DNA of 55,605 bases from Terriglobia bacterium. GTDB lineage: Bacteria; Acidobacteriota; Thermoanaerobaculia; Thermoanaerobaculales; Thermoanaerobaculaceae. Below are positions 1-8,343 of this stretch, in pieces. A program made the translations under genes and the position numbers. Every line of letters starts with the position of its first letter. Within the stretch, counting starts at the first letter, position 1. A model generated the notes under the pieces. It was not told the origin of the DNA. It saw only the letters and a program-made list of their open reading frames with translations, and ran no database searches. Where the stretch lies: the NCBI GenBank assembly GCA_020073245.1, contig JAIQFQ010000021.1, positions 1-55,605 on the forward strand, given 5' to 3'.

Positions 1-27
1 GAAGGCACCCTCGTATGCTGGGGCGCC

Positions 28-55
28 TTGACCGAACTTCGGCCGATGCTAGACT
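28..55 (+). promoter_or_regulatory. Candidate sigma70 promoter for the PTS operon
   Basis: TTGACC at 28-33 and TAGACT at 50-55 are separated by 16 bp. A TG dinucleotide at 47-48, one base before the -10 box, makes it an extended -10. It lies about 50 bp upstream of the IIC start, so it could drive the whole PTS/mannosidase run. No operator is obvious. The call is a match to consensus only. Confidence 0.5.
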
Positions 56-102
56 CGGCCGTTGTCCAGCGGTCGAGGTTCTGACCAATCGGGAGCGAGG
101 GG

Positions 103-1134
103 GTGGCGATGAGCGGGAACGTGTCCGACGTCAAGAAGTACCTGCTCTCGGGGGTTTCGTACGCGATTCCATTCGTCGCCTGCGGCGGCATCATGATCGC
201 CGCCGCCATCGCCCTCGTCCCCATGACGCCGGCCGGTCCCGACTTCTCCCACGCGCCCTTTCTCAAGATGATCCTCGACATCGGCACGGCGGCGTTCTCG
301 CTTCTCGTCCCGGTGCTTGCAGGGTACATCGCCTTCGGCATCGCCGACCGGCCCGGCCTCGTGCCCGGTTTCGTCGGGGGCACCGTCGCCAACCAGATCG
401 GCGCCGGGTTCCTCGGCGGGCTGGTCGCCGGGCTGCTCGCGGGCCTCGTCGTCTACTGGATCAAGAAGGTCAAGGTCCCGCTCTACCTGCGTCCGATCAT
501 GCCGATCCTCGTCATTCCGGTCATCGCGTCGCTGGCCGTCGGGTTCGTCATGTACAAGGTCGTGGGTCTGCCCATCAAGGGCGCGATGACCTTCCTGTCC
601 CGCTGGCTCGCGACCATCGGCACCGGCAACAGCATCATTCTCGCCCTCGTCCTGGGGGCGATGATTGCCTTCGACATGGGCGGCCCCGTCAACAAGGTGG
701 CGTTCTTCTTCGGCGCCGCCATGATCAAGGAGGGGAACTTCGCCGTCATGGGGGCGTGCGCCGCCGCGATCTGCATCCCGCCCATCGGTCTGGGTCTGGC
801 GACCGTGCTGGGCCGGAGGGTGTGGACCAGCGAGGAGCGCGACGCCGGCTACGCGGGGCTGGCCATGGGGATGATCGGCATCACCGAGGGAGCCATCCCG
901 TTCGCCGCGGCCGATCCGGTGCGGGTGATCCCGACGATCATGGTCGGCTCGGGGATCGGCTCGGTCATCGCCATGCTCGGCGGCGTCGGCGACCACGCTC
1001 CCCACGGCGGGCCGATCGTCCTCCCCGTCGTAGACCATCGGTTGGCATACGTCGCCGCGATCGCCGCCGGCTCGCTGTTCGTCGCCTTGGCCATCAACGG
1101 CCTGAAGAAGCTCGCGGCCAGACGGCAGGCTTAG
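103..1134 (+). CDS. PTS fructose-family permease, EIIC component
   Basis: Stand-alone membrane component of a fructose-family phosphotransferase system, which moves a sugar across the inner membrane while EIIB phosphorylates it. The 343-residue product is hydrophobic throughout, with about nine to ten membrane segments. It carries the family's GITEGAIPFAAADP motif (residues about 265-278) and a GxGDHAPHGG segment near 285-300. In most fructose systems IIC is fused to IIB; here the two are separate neighbours 10 bp apart. The chosen start is GTG at 103. An ATG six bases later (109) is equally plausible, because a GAGG at 97-100 sits 8 nt before it. The substrate cannot be read from sequence. 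The adjacent alpha-mannosidase makes a mannose-containing sugar a reasonable guess. Confidence 0.9.
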   Translation: MAMSGNVSDVKKYLLSGVSYAIPFVACGGIMIAAAIALVPMTPAGPDFSHAPFLKMILDIGTAAFSLLVPVLAGYIAFGIADRPGLVPGFVGGTVANQIGAGFLGGLVAGLLAGLVVYWIKKVKVPLYLRPIMPILVIPVIASLAVGFVMYKVVGLPIKGAMTFLSRWLATIGTGNSIILALVLGAMIAFDMGGPVNKVAFFFGAAMIKEGNFAVMGACAAAICIPPIGLGLATVLGRRVWTSEERDAGYAGLAMGMIGITEGAIPFAAADPVRVIPTIMVGSGIGSVIAMLGGVGDHAPHGGPIVLPVVDHRLAYVAAIAAGSLFVALAINGLKKLAARRQA

Positions 1135-1144
1135 GAGAAGTCCG

Positions 1145-1444
1145 ATGAACATCGTGGCCGTCACCGCGTGCCCGACCGGGATCGCCCACACATACATGGC
1201 GGCCGAGCGTCTCGAGAAGGCGGCCAAGCGGCTCGGGCACGTCATCAAGGTGGAGACGCAGGGCTCGATGGGGATCGAGAACGAGCTGTCCGCCGACGAC
1301 ATCGCCCGCGCCGACGTGGTGATCCTGGCCGCCGGCATCGCGGTGCGCAACTACGAGCGCTTCGCCGGGATGAGAATCGTCGAGATTCCCGTGCAGGACG
1401 CCATCAAGGACCCCGAGCGGATCTTCGCGGGCCTCGGCGCCTAG
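1145..1444 (+). CDS. PTS fructose-family EIIB component
   Basis: Cytoplasmic phosphocarrier of 99 residues that receives phosphate from EIIA and gives it to the incoming sugar. The N-terminus reads MNIVAVTACPTGIAHTYMAA; Cys9 in the TACPTGIAHT motif is the expected phosphorylation site of fructose-type IIB domains. The length is that of one complete IIB domain. It starts 10 bp after the IIC stop, and its stop codon (1442-1444) overlaps the GTG start of the next gene by one base. All three PTS genes are therefore probably translated as a coupled unit. Confidence 0.92.
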   Translation: MNIVAVTACPTGIAHTYMAAERLEKAAKRLGHVIKVETQGSMGIENELSADDIARADVVILAAGIAVRNYERFAGMRIVEIPVQDAIKDPERIFAGLGA

Positions 1445-3966
1445 TGGCCACGGAGCTTTCCTTCCGCTTTCCGCTCCCGCTGGGGCTGCACGCACGTCCC
1501 GCGAGCCTCCTGCGCGACGCGGCAGGCGCGTACGAATCCGCGATCACCCTGACCAACCGCCGCAACGATCTCAGGGCCAACGCCAAGAGCACGCTGGCGC
1601 TGGTCGCGACCCTGACCAGGGAGGGCGACGAGTGCGCGCTGCTGGTCGCCGGCGACGACGAGCCGGAGGCCCTCGAGGGCCTCCGGCGCTTCATTTCCGT
1701 CGAGTTGCCGCGGTGCGACGACGTGCCGCCCGTCGCCGCGCCGCCCAAGGGGACGCGGCCCCTGCCGCGCGCCCTGCGCGGCGAGGGCGTGTCCGTGCAC
1801 CGCGGGGCCCCGAACGGCGGCGGCATCGGCCGGGCTTCCGCTCTCGTCATCACACCGTGGTCCCGATGTCCCGACCTGGCGAACCTTCAGAAAGGCTCGC
1901 CCGAGGAGGAGCTGGCGAGGCTCGAGCGGGCGCTCGTGGAGGTCGGCGCCGCGCTACGAGGGCGCCTTACCGCCGCTGCCAACGACACCGATCGCGCGAT
2001 TCTCAAGGCGCATCTCGCCATCCTCGAGGATGTCGAGCTGGAGGCGAAGATCGCCGATGAGATCCGGGACAGCGGCGCCGGCGCGGGACAGGCCGTTGTC
2101 GCCGTCGCGGAGCAATTTGTCGCGATCTTGCGCGAGTCGGGCAGCGCCGTTCTCGCCGAGCGCGTGCTGGACATTCGCGACGTCGCGGCGCTCCTCGTTC
2201 GCGCCCTCGTTCCGGGCATCGCCGACGACGACCGCATCTCGCTCACCCGCGACGCCGTCGTCGTCGCCCAGACCCTGAGCCCAGCACAGTTCATCGCCCT
2301 CGACAAGGCTCACCTCAGGGGGGTTGTTCTCGAACACGGCGGCGCCACATCGCACGCCGTAATCCTGGCGCGCGCCCACGCCGTCCCCTGCGTTACCGGC
2401 GTCGCCGACGCCGTCGCCGCGCTGAGGGACGGCCAGGACATCGTCGTCGACGGCGAGCGGGGTCTGGTGGTCGCCGATCCGTCACCCGCGTTGGTGGAGT
2501 TCTATCAGGCGGAGGCCGCCGCCGTGCGAACGATGCGGGAGCGGCTCGAACTCGCCGCCGCTCGCGACGCCTCGACGTCCGACGGCCGGCGGATCGAGGT
2601 CGCCGCCAACGTGTCATCGCTCGCCGAGGTGCGGCTGGCGATGGCCGGCGGCGCGGAGGGCATCGGCCTCTTCCGCACCGAGCTCTTGTTCATGGACCGA
2701 GCCGAGGCGCCTTCCGAGGACGAGCAGGCCGAGGTCTACGCCGAAGGGGCACGCCTGGCCGGAGGGCGCCGCGTGATCATCCGCACCCTCGATGTCGGCG
2801 GCGACAAGCCTATCCCGTACCTGCACCTCCCCGAAGAACGCAACCCATTCCTCGGCTTTCGGGCGATCCGGACCTACGAAGCGTTCCCCGAGATCGTCGC
2901 CGCGCAGATCAGGGCGATCCTGCGCGCCTCGGCGCACGGCAACGTCAAGATCATGTTCCCGATGGTGAGCTCGCTTCGCGACGTTCGCGCCCTGCGCGCC
3001 CTCGTCGCCGCGGAGATGGAGAGGCTGGCCGCCAGTGGCGTCCCGTTCGACCGCGAAATCGGAGTAGGAATCATGGTCGAGGTCCCGTCGCTCGCGTTCG
3101 TCATGGACCAGGTCGCCCGCGAGGTGGACTTCTGCAGCATCGGCTCCAACGACCTGCTGCAGTACCTCCTTGCCGTCGACCGCGACAACCAGCGGGTCGC
3201 CCACCTCTTCCAGCCGTTCGAGCCGGCGTTCCTTCGGGCCCTTGCGGCGGTCTGCGACGGCGCCCGCGCCCAAGGCATGTGGGTCGGCCTGTGCGGCGAG
3301 CTGGGCGGAAATCCGCTCGCTGTTCCTCTGCTGGTCGGGCTCGGCCTCGACGAGATCAGCGTGGGTTGCGCGAGTGTGCCGGCCGTGAAGTCCGCGATCG
3401 CCTGCTGCGCGACGGATGAGTGCCGGGAGCTGCTGGACTCGGCGATGCACCAGGAGTCCGCGGCCGATGTCGAGGCTCTGCTCCGCGCGTTCGCCGCGCG
3501 GAAGGCGGACCGCTCGCTCCTCGCCGAGGGCCTCGTCCGCCTGGGCTCCTCCGCCCGCGACAAGGACGAGGCGATCCGGGAGCTTGTCGGCCTGCTGCGA
3601 ACGGCGGGCCGTGTCGCCGACCCGGACCTCGTCGAGGACGCGACCTGGCAGCGGGAGGAGACGTACTCCACCGGCGTCGGGTTCGGCGTCGCCATCCCGC
3701 ACTGCAAGTCGGAGGGCGTGTCGGCGACCTCGATCGCCGTCGCGTCCTACCCTGGCGGCGTGGAGTGGCAGTCGCTGGACGGATCGCCGGTGACGATGGC
3801 AATCCTGATCGCGGTGAGTGCGAGCGACCCCGGCGAGACCCACCTCAGGACGATCGCCGGCCTGTCGCGCAAGCTGATGGACGAGGGGTTCCGCGCGTCG
3901 CTGCTGGCGGCCGGGAGCGCGGCCGAGGTGGTGACGATGCTGCGGGGCGCGGTGGTCGTGGCGTGA
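1444..3966 (+). CDS. Multiphosphoryl transfer protein: HPr-EI-EIIA fusion
   Basis: An 840-residue cytoplasmic protein that combines all the general PTS phosphotransfer steps. Residues 1-88 are HPr, with His16 in LGLHARPAS. Residues about 115-690 are Enzyme I, with active His304 in GGATSHAVILAR, the PEP-domain signature GIGLFRTELLF, the SIGSNDLLQY segment and Cys617 in GLCGELGG. Residues about 693-840 are a fructose/mannitol-type EIIA, with His753 in VAIPHCKS. Phosphate would pass PEP to EI, HPr, IIA and then IIB. The order HPr-EI-IIA differs from the well-known FruB-type order, in which IIA is N-terminal. The true start is the GTG at 1444 overlapping the IIB stop; the longer upstream frame only runs antiphase through the IIB gene. 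With its neighbours it forms a self-contained PTS. Confidence 0.93.
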   Translation: MATELSFRFPLPLGLHARPASLLRDAAGAYESAITLTNRRNDLRANAKSTLALVATLTREGDECALLVAGDDEPEALEGLRRFISVELPRCDDVPPVAAPPKGTRPLPRALRGEGVSVHRGAPNGGGIGRASALVITPWSRCPDLANLQKGSPEEELARLERALVEVGAALRGRLTAAANDTDRAILKAHLAILEDVELEAKIADEIRDSGAGAGQAVVAVAEQFVAILRESGSAVLAERVLDIRDVAALLVRALVPGIADDDRISLTRDAVVVAQTLSPAQFIALDKAHLRGVVLEHGGATSHAVILARAHAVPCVTGVADAVAALRDGQDIVVDGERGLVVADPSPALVEFYQAEAAAVRTMRERLELAAARDASTSDGRRIEVAANVSSLAEVRLAMAGGAEGIGLFRTELLFMDRAEAPSEDEQAEVYAEGARLAGGRRVIIRTLDVGGDKPIPYLHLPEERNPFLGFRAIRTYEAFPEIVAAQIRAILRASAHGNVKIMFPMVSSLRDVRALRALVAAEMERLAASGVPFDREIGVGIMVEVPSLAFVMDQVAREVDFCSIGSNDLLQYLLAVDRDNQRVAHLFQPFEPAFLRALAAVCDGARAQGMWVGLCGELGGNPLAVPLLVGLGLDEISVGCASVPAVKSAIACCATDECRELLDSAMHQESAADVEALLRAFAARKADRSLLAEGLVRLGSSARDKDEAIRELVGLLRTAGRVADPDLVEDATWQREETYSTGVGFGVAIPHCKSEGVSATSIAVASYPGGVEWQSLDGSPVTMAILIAVSASDPGETHLRTIAGLSRKLMDEGFRASLLAAGSAAEVVTMLRGAVVVA

Positions 3967-4001
3967 ACGGGCGGGTGAAGAGTCATGCCAGGAGGCTGGT
4001 C

Positions 4002-7000
4002 ATGCGGGTTCGGATCGTCTTGGTCGGATGCGCGGTGCTGGCGGCGGACGTGGCGGCGGGCGCGGACGTGCCGCCGCTCCCCGCGACCCCGCCCGACGTC
4101 TACGTCGTCGCCACCTCGCACCTCGACACCCAGTGGCGATGGACGGTCCAGGACACGATCGACGACTTCCTGCCGGACACGCTGCGCGGCAACTTCGCGC
4201 TGATCGAAAAGTACCCGGGGTACGCGTTCAGCTTCGAGGGCGCGTTCCGATACATGCTCGCGAAGGAGTACTACCCGAAGGAATACGAGCAACTGAAGGC
4301 GTACGTCAAGGCCGGCCGCTGGAAGGTGGCCGGGAGCTGGGTGGACGCCGTGGACACGCACGTCCCGTCGCCGGAATCGCTCATCCGCCAGACGCTCTAC
4401 GGGAACGGCTTCTTCCGCCGCGAATTCGGCGTCACCTCGCGCGATGTCTTCCTCCCCGACTGCTTCGGGTTCGGCTTCGCCCTGCCGTCGGTGGCGGCGC
4501 ACGCGGGCCTGGTGGCGTTCTCCACCCAGAAGCTTACGTGGGGCACATCCATCAAGATCCCGTTCGACGTCGGGCTGTGGGAGGGAGTGGACGGCTCGAC
4601 GCTCATCGCCGGCATCAACCCCGGCGACTACGCCTCGGAGATCAAGAGCAACCTCACACTCGACCCCGAGGTCTACGCCATCGCAGACCGGCAGGTCGCG
4701 CTCACTGGCCTGCCGCTCGCGTTCAGGTACTTTGGCACCGGCGACGTCGGGGTGCCGCCTTCGGAGTCCTCGGTGGCCTGGCTCGAGGAGAGCCTGGCGG
4801 GTCCGGGGCCTGCCCGCGTGAAGAGCGCGGCGCCGGACCGGATGGCGCTCGACCTGATGGCGAGCCACGGCGGCCGCGCGCCCGAGGGCCTGCAGCGCTA
4901 CAGCGGCGAATTCCTGCTCACAAGGCACGGCACCGGCTGCTATACGTCGCAGGCCGCGATGAAGCGCTTCAACCGGAAGAACGAGCGCCTGGCGGACGCC
5001 GCCGAGAAAGCGTCGGTCGCGGCATGGTGGCTGGGCGGCGCCGAGTACCCGCGCGAGCGGCTGACCGAGGCGTGGACGCGGGTGCTCTGGCACCAGTTCC
5101 ACGACGACGTCACAGGCACCTCGATCCCCGCGGCGTATGTCTTCTCGTGGAACGACGAGGCGATCGCGGGCAACACCTTCGCCGACGTGCTTTCCCAGAG
5201 CGTCGGCGCGGTCACGCGCGCCCTCGACACCAGGGGCAAAGGCGCGTTGCTCGTGGTGTTTAACCCCCTCGCCACCGCCCGGGAGGATGTCGTCGAGGCG
5301 GACGTGCGCTTCCCAGGCGGCGCGCCGCGCGCGGTGCGGGTCACCGGGCCGGATGGCAGCGAGGCGCCGGCCCAAGTGGATTCGATCGGCGGCGACACCG
5401 CGCACGTCGTGTTCGTCGCCCGCGTGGCGCCGTTGAGCTTCTCGGTGTTCGACGTGCGTGCCGCGACCGTGCCCATGTCCGCCGGCGAGATGAAGGTCGG
5501 CCGCGACGGCGTCGAGAACGCCCGCTATCGCGTGCGGCTCGCCGCCTCCGGCGACGTCGCCTCGGTGTTCGACAAGCGGGTCAATCGGGAGCTTCTCGCG
5601 GCGCCGCTCGCCCTGCAGCTCATCGACGACCGGCCGCGCCGGTGGCCCGCCTGGGAGATCGAGTACGACGCCCTGTCGGCGCCGCCACGCGAGGCGGTCG
5701 GCGGCCCCGCCGCGGTCAGGATTGTCGAGGATGGCCCGGCGCGTGTCGCGCTCGAGGTCGTGCGCCGGGCGGCCGGCTCCACGTTCACCCAACGCATCAG
5801 CCTCGCCGCCGGCGCCGCCGGCGATCGGCTCGAGATCCTCCACGACGTTGACTGGCGCACCAAGGAGACGCTGCTCAAGGCGGCGTTCCCGCTCGCCGCG
5901 ACGAACGAGATGGCAACGTACGACCTCGGCCTCGGCGTGGTGCAGCGGCCCACCGACCGGCCCAACCGGTACGAGGTGCCGGCGCAGGAGTGGGCCGACA
6001 TCACCGACGCGTCCGGCGCGTTCGGCGCCACCGTCCTCGACGACAGCCGCTACGGCTGGGACAAGCCGGACGGGCACACGCTCCGCCTCACGCTCGTCCA
6101 TACGCCGCACGTCGTGCCGCACACGAGCTGGCCGTCCGAGCAGGCGTCCAACGACCTCGGCCGCCACCGCGTGCTCGTCGCCCTTGCCGGGCATCAGGGC
6201 GACTGGCGCTCGGGGCGCGTGCCGCGGACCGGGGATCGTCTGAACCAGCCGCTGGTCGCCTGGCAGGCGCCCGCCCACGACGGCCCGCTCGGCCGCTCGC
6301 TCTCGCTGCTGCGCCTCGCAGGCCGCGACGGCGGCGAGCCGCCGATCGCGGTGCGTGCGCTCAAACTCGCCGAGGAGGGCGACGAGGTCGTCGTCCGCCT
6401 GCAGGAGCTCTCCGGCGGGCCCGTCGAGGGCGTCCGCCTCGCGTTCGCGCGGCCGGTCGTCGCCGTCCGCGAGGTCAACGGCGCCGAGGAGCCGATCGCC
6501 GAGCACGGAACGGGCGGAGCCATCCCGCCCCCGGCCCCGCCGCGCCTCGCTCTCGAGGACGGCGAGATCGTGCTCGATTTCCTCCCGTTCCGCCCGCGCA
6601 CCCTTGCGCTCCGCCTCGCCGCTCCGACCGCGGTGCTCGCGCCGCCGCGCGCCGTCCCGCTCGAGCTCGCTTTCGACCGAGACGGCATCTCGCGCGAGGA
6701 CGCCCGCGCCGACGGCGACTTCGACGGTCGGGGCCACACCATCGCCGGCGAGCTGCTCCCCACAGCCGTCCTCTCCGCCGACATCCCATTCCGCACCGGG
6801 CCGCAAGCCCCGGGCAAGGCGAACGTCCTCGTGTGCCGTGGCCAGACGGTGGCGCTGCCCGCCGGCGAGTTCAACCGCCTCTACCTGCTCGCCGCCGCGG
6901 TTGGCGGCGATCGAGCCGCGAACTTCACGATCGACCGTACGCCAACGTGCCTCCTCGTCCCCGACTGGGCCGAGCCGGTTGGGCAGTGGAACAGCCGGAT

Positions 7001-7988
7001 CGTCGCCGGTGAGGTGGTGCAGGATCCGGCGAGGATCGCGCCGTCCTACGCCAAGACCGTACCAGTGGCCTGGGTCGGGACCCACCGCCACGACGCCCGC
7101 GGCGCGAACGAGGCGTACGTGTTCACCCACCTCTTCCGCCTGCGCCTGGACCTCCCGCCCGCGGCCAAGATGCTGACCCTGCCCGACGACGAGCGCGTCC
7201 GCATCCTGGCCGTCACTGTCGCGCGCAACGACAACGACGCCATCGTCCCGGCGCAGCCGTTCGCCGACCCGGCGGTGGGGACGGTGGTCCACGTCGAGGC
7301 GCCGGAGAAGCAGTTCCTCGAGCGGACGACGGTCACGCTCACCTCGCCCAACCCCGGCGCGACGATCCGCTACACGCTCGACGGCAGCGAGCCGAGCGCG
7401 GCCTCGCCGGTCTACTCCGAGCCGGTGCGACTCGACCGCACGACCACGCTCAAGGCGCGCGCGTTCGCGCCCGGCCTCGACGACCGCTTCGTCGTCGCCG
7501 CCACCTTCACGAAAGTCACGCCACGCGACTCGGCTGCCGGCGCTCCCGCCTCGTTCGCGCCCGGCCTCTCGTGCCGGACGTACGAGGGCGAGTGGCCGAA
7601 GCCGCCCGACTTCTCAACGCTCAAACCGACAGGAGAGATCACCCTCGCCACCGTCGGTCTGCCGACGGACCGCGCAACGGACAAGTTCGGCATGGCGTGC
7701 AGGGGCTATCTCTCGGTGCCCGCCGACGGCCTCTACACGTTCAAGCTGCGCTCCGCGGACGCCAGCGAGCTGCGCCTCGACGGCGAGGCGGTGGTCGAGA
7801 ACGAGAGCCCCGACTTCATCAGCCGGTTCGGCACGGCGGCGCTCAAGGGCGGCCTCCACCCGATCGAGGTGCGTTACGTGCACGGGACATTCTTCATCAA
7901 GGGCCTCGAGCTCGCGATGGACGCCCCGGGCGGGCCGCTCGCGCCAATCCCGGGCGCGCGGCTGTTCCACGTGAGGGAGGGCAAGTAG
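4002..7988 (+). CDS. Exported GH38 alpha-mannosidase with chitobiase-C-like and PA14 domains
   Basis: A 1328-residue glycoside hydrolase expected to release alpha-linked mannose. The ATG at 4002 has an AGGAGG at 3990-3995 and begins a signal peptide cut near residue 21 (AGA-DV). The GH38 catalytic region starts at once: His40 and Asp42 (SHLDTQW) are the expected zinc ligands, and Asp153 in FLPDCFGFG is the expected nucleophile. Middle and C-terminal GH38 domains follow to about residue 1080. Near residues 1090-1180 there is a chitobiase/hexosaminidase C-terminal-type beta domain (IRYTLDGSEPS). The last 130 residues resemble a PA14 carbohydrate-binding domain (GLYTFKLRS..LRLDG). The gene begins 35 bp after the PTS genes. 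The longer frame upstream, through the PTS gene, is not the real start. An exported enzyme upstream of a PTS suggests extracellular or periplasmic trimming before uptake. Confidence 0.93.
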   Translation: MRVRIVLVGCAVLAADVAAGADVPPLPATPPDVYVVATSHLDTQWRWTVQDTIDDFLPDTLRGNFALIEKYPGYAFSFEGAFRYMLAKEYYPKEYEQLKAYVKAGRWKVAGSWVDAVDTHVPSPESLIRQTLYGNGFFRREFGVTSRDVFLPDCFGFGFALPSVAAHAGLVAFSTQKLTWGTSIKIPFDVGLWEGVDGSTLIAGINPGDYASEIKSNLTLDPEVYAIADRQVALTGLPLAFRYFGTGDVGVPPSESSVAWLEESLAGPGPARVKSAAPDRMALDLMASHGGRAPEGLQRYSGEFLLTRHGTGCYTSQAAMKRFNRKNERLADAAEKASVAAWWLGGAEYPRERLTEAWTRVLWHQFHDDVTGTSIPAAYVFSWNDEAIAGNTFADVLSQSVGAVTRALDTRGKGALLVVFNPLATAREDVVEADVRFPGGAPRAVRVTGPDGSEAPAQVDSIGGDTAHVVFVARVAPLSFSVFDVRAATVPMSAGEMKVGRDGVENARYRVRLAASGDVASVFDKRVNRELLAAPLALQLIDDRPRRWPAWEIEYDALSAPPREAVGGPAAVRIVEDGPARVALEVVRRAAGSTFTQRISLAAGAAGDRLEILHDVDWRTKETLLKAAFPLAATNEMATYDLGLGVVQRPTDRPNRYEVPAQEWADITDASGAFGATVLDDSRYGWDKPDGHTLRLTLVHTPHVVPHTSWPSEQASNDLGRHRVLVALAGHQGDWRSGRVPRTGDRLNQPLVAWQAPAHDGPLGRSLSLLRLAGRDGGEPPIAVRALKLAEEGDEVVVRLQELSGGPVEGVRLAFARPVVAVREVNGAEEPIAEHGTGGAIPPPAPPRLALEDGEIVLDFLPFRPRTLALRLAAPTAVLAPPRAVPLELAFDRDGISREDARADGDFDGRGHTIAGELLPTAVLSADIPFRTGPQAPGKANVLVCRGQTVALPAGEFNRLYLLAAAVGGDRAANFTIDRTPTCLLVPDWAEPVGQWNSRIVAGEVVQDPARIAPSYAKTVPVAWVGTHRHDARGANEAYVFTHLFRLRLDLPPAAKMLTLPDDERVRILAVTVARNDNDAIVPAQPFADPAVGTVVHVEAPEKQFLERTTVTLTSPNPGATIRYTLDGSEPSAASPVYSEPVRLDRTTTLKARAFAPGLDDRFVVAATFTKVTPRDSAAGAPASFAPGLSCRTYEGEWPKPPDFSTLKPTGEITLATVGLPTDRATDKFGMACRGYLSVPADGLYTFKLRSADASELRLDGEAVVENESPDFISRFGTAALKGGLHPIEVRYVHGTFFIKGLELAMDAPGGPLAPIPGARLFHVREGK

Positions 7989-8104
7989 CGCAGACCGGCG
8001 GCGCGGGTTCGGGCGTAGGATGTAGCGAGGGCCGGAGGCAAGGTAGAGCGGATCGGCGGAGCGCGACGCGAGCACACGCGGAACGCGCGGTCCGGAGAAA
8101 CGAG

Positions 8105-8144
8105 ATTGCCGCGTCGGACCGCCTCCGGCGGCCCGCCTCGCAAT
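8105..8144 (+). repeat. REP-like palindromic element, type ii, copy 1
   Basis: The element opens with ATTGC and closes with GCAAT, and its GC-rich centre pairs CCGCC with GGCGG around TCC. The same layout recurs at 40216, 41185 and 41379, and a related type at 43001, 44217 and 45443. It lies in the 355-bp gap between the mannosidase and the next gene. It is a non-coding interspersed repeat. Confidence 0.7.
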
Positions 8145-8270
8145 GACAACGGATGGCCCGGTAGAGGTCGGCCTCCGCGAACCGAATCGGACCGCGATGG
8201 CGCACTGGGTGCCGAGGGCGCGGAGGGTGGCGATCGTCGCCGGCAGGCGAGGGCGGGCCGCTCCGCGTCC

Positions 8271-8299
8271 TTGACACGGTCTCATGAGGCTCCTATATG
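8271..8299 (+). promoter_or_regulatory. Sigma70-type promoter
   Basis: A perfect TTGACA at 8271-8276 and TATATG at 8294-8299 are 17 bp apart, about 45 bp upstream of the ATG at 8344. It is one of the strongest promoter matches in the window. A GGGAG ribosome-binding site sits at 8333-8337. Confidence 0.75.
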
Positions 8300-8343
8300 T
8301 TGAGTAGCACCAAACAGCAGCTCGTTCGAAAAGGGAGTGTGTC

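Noticed and set aside
3420..4001. Upstream extension of the mannosidase frame
   Set aside because: It overlaps the EIIA domain out of phase; the ATG at 4002 has AGGAGG and a signal peptide.
3747..7292. 1181-codon minus-strand frame
   Set aside because: Antisense to the GH38 gene; composition is rich in Arg, Gly and Asp, no domain, typical shadow of high-GC third positions.
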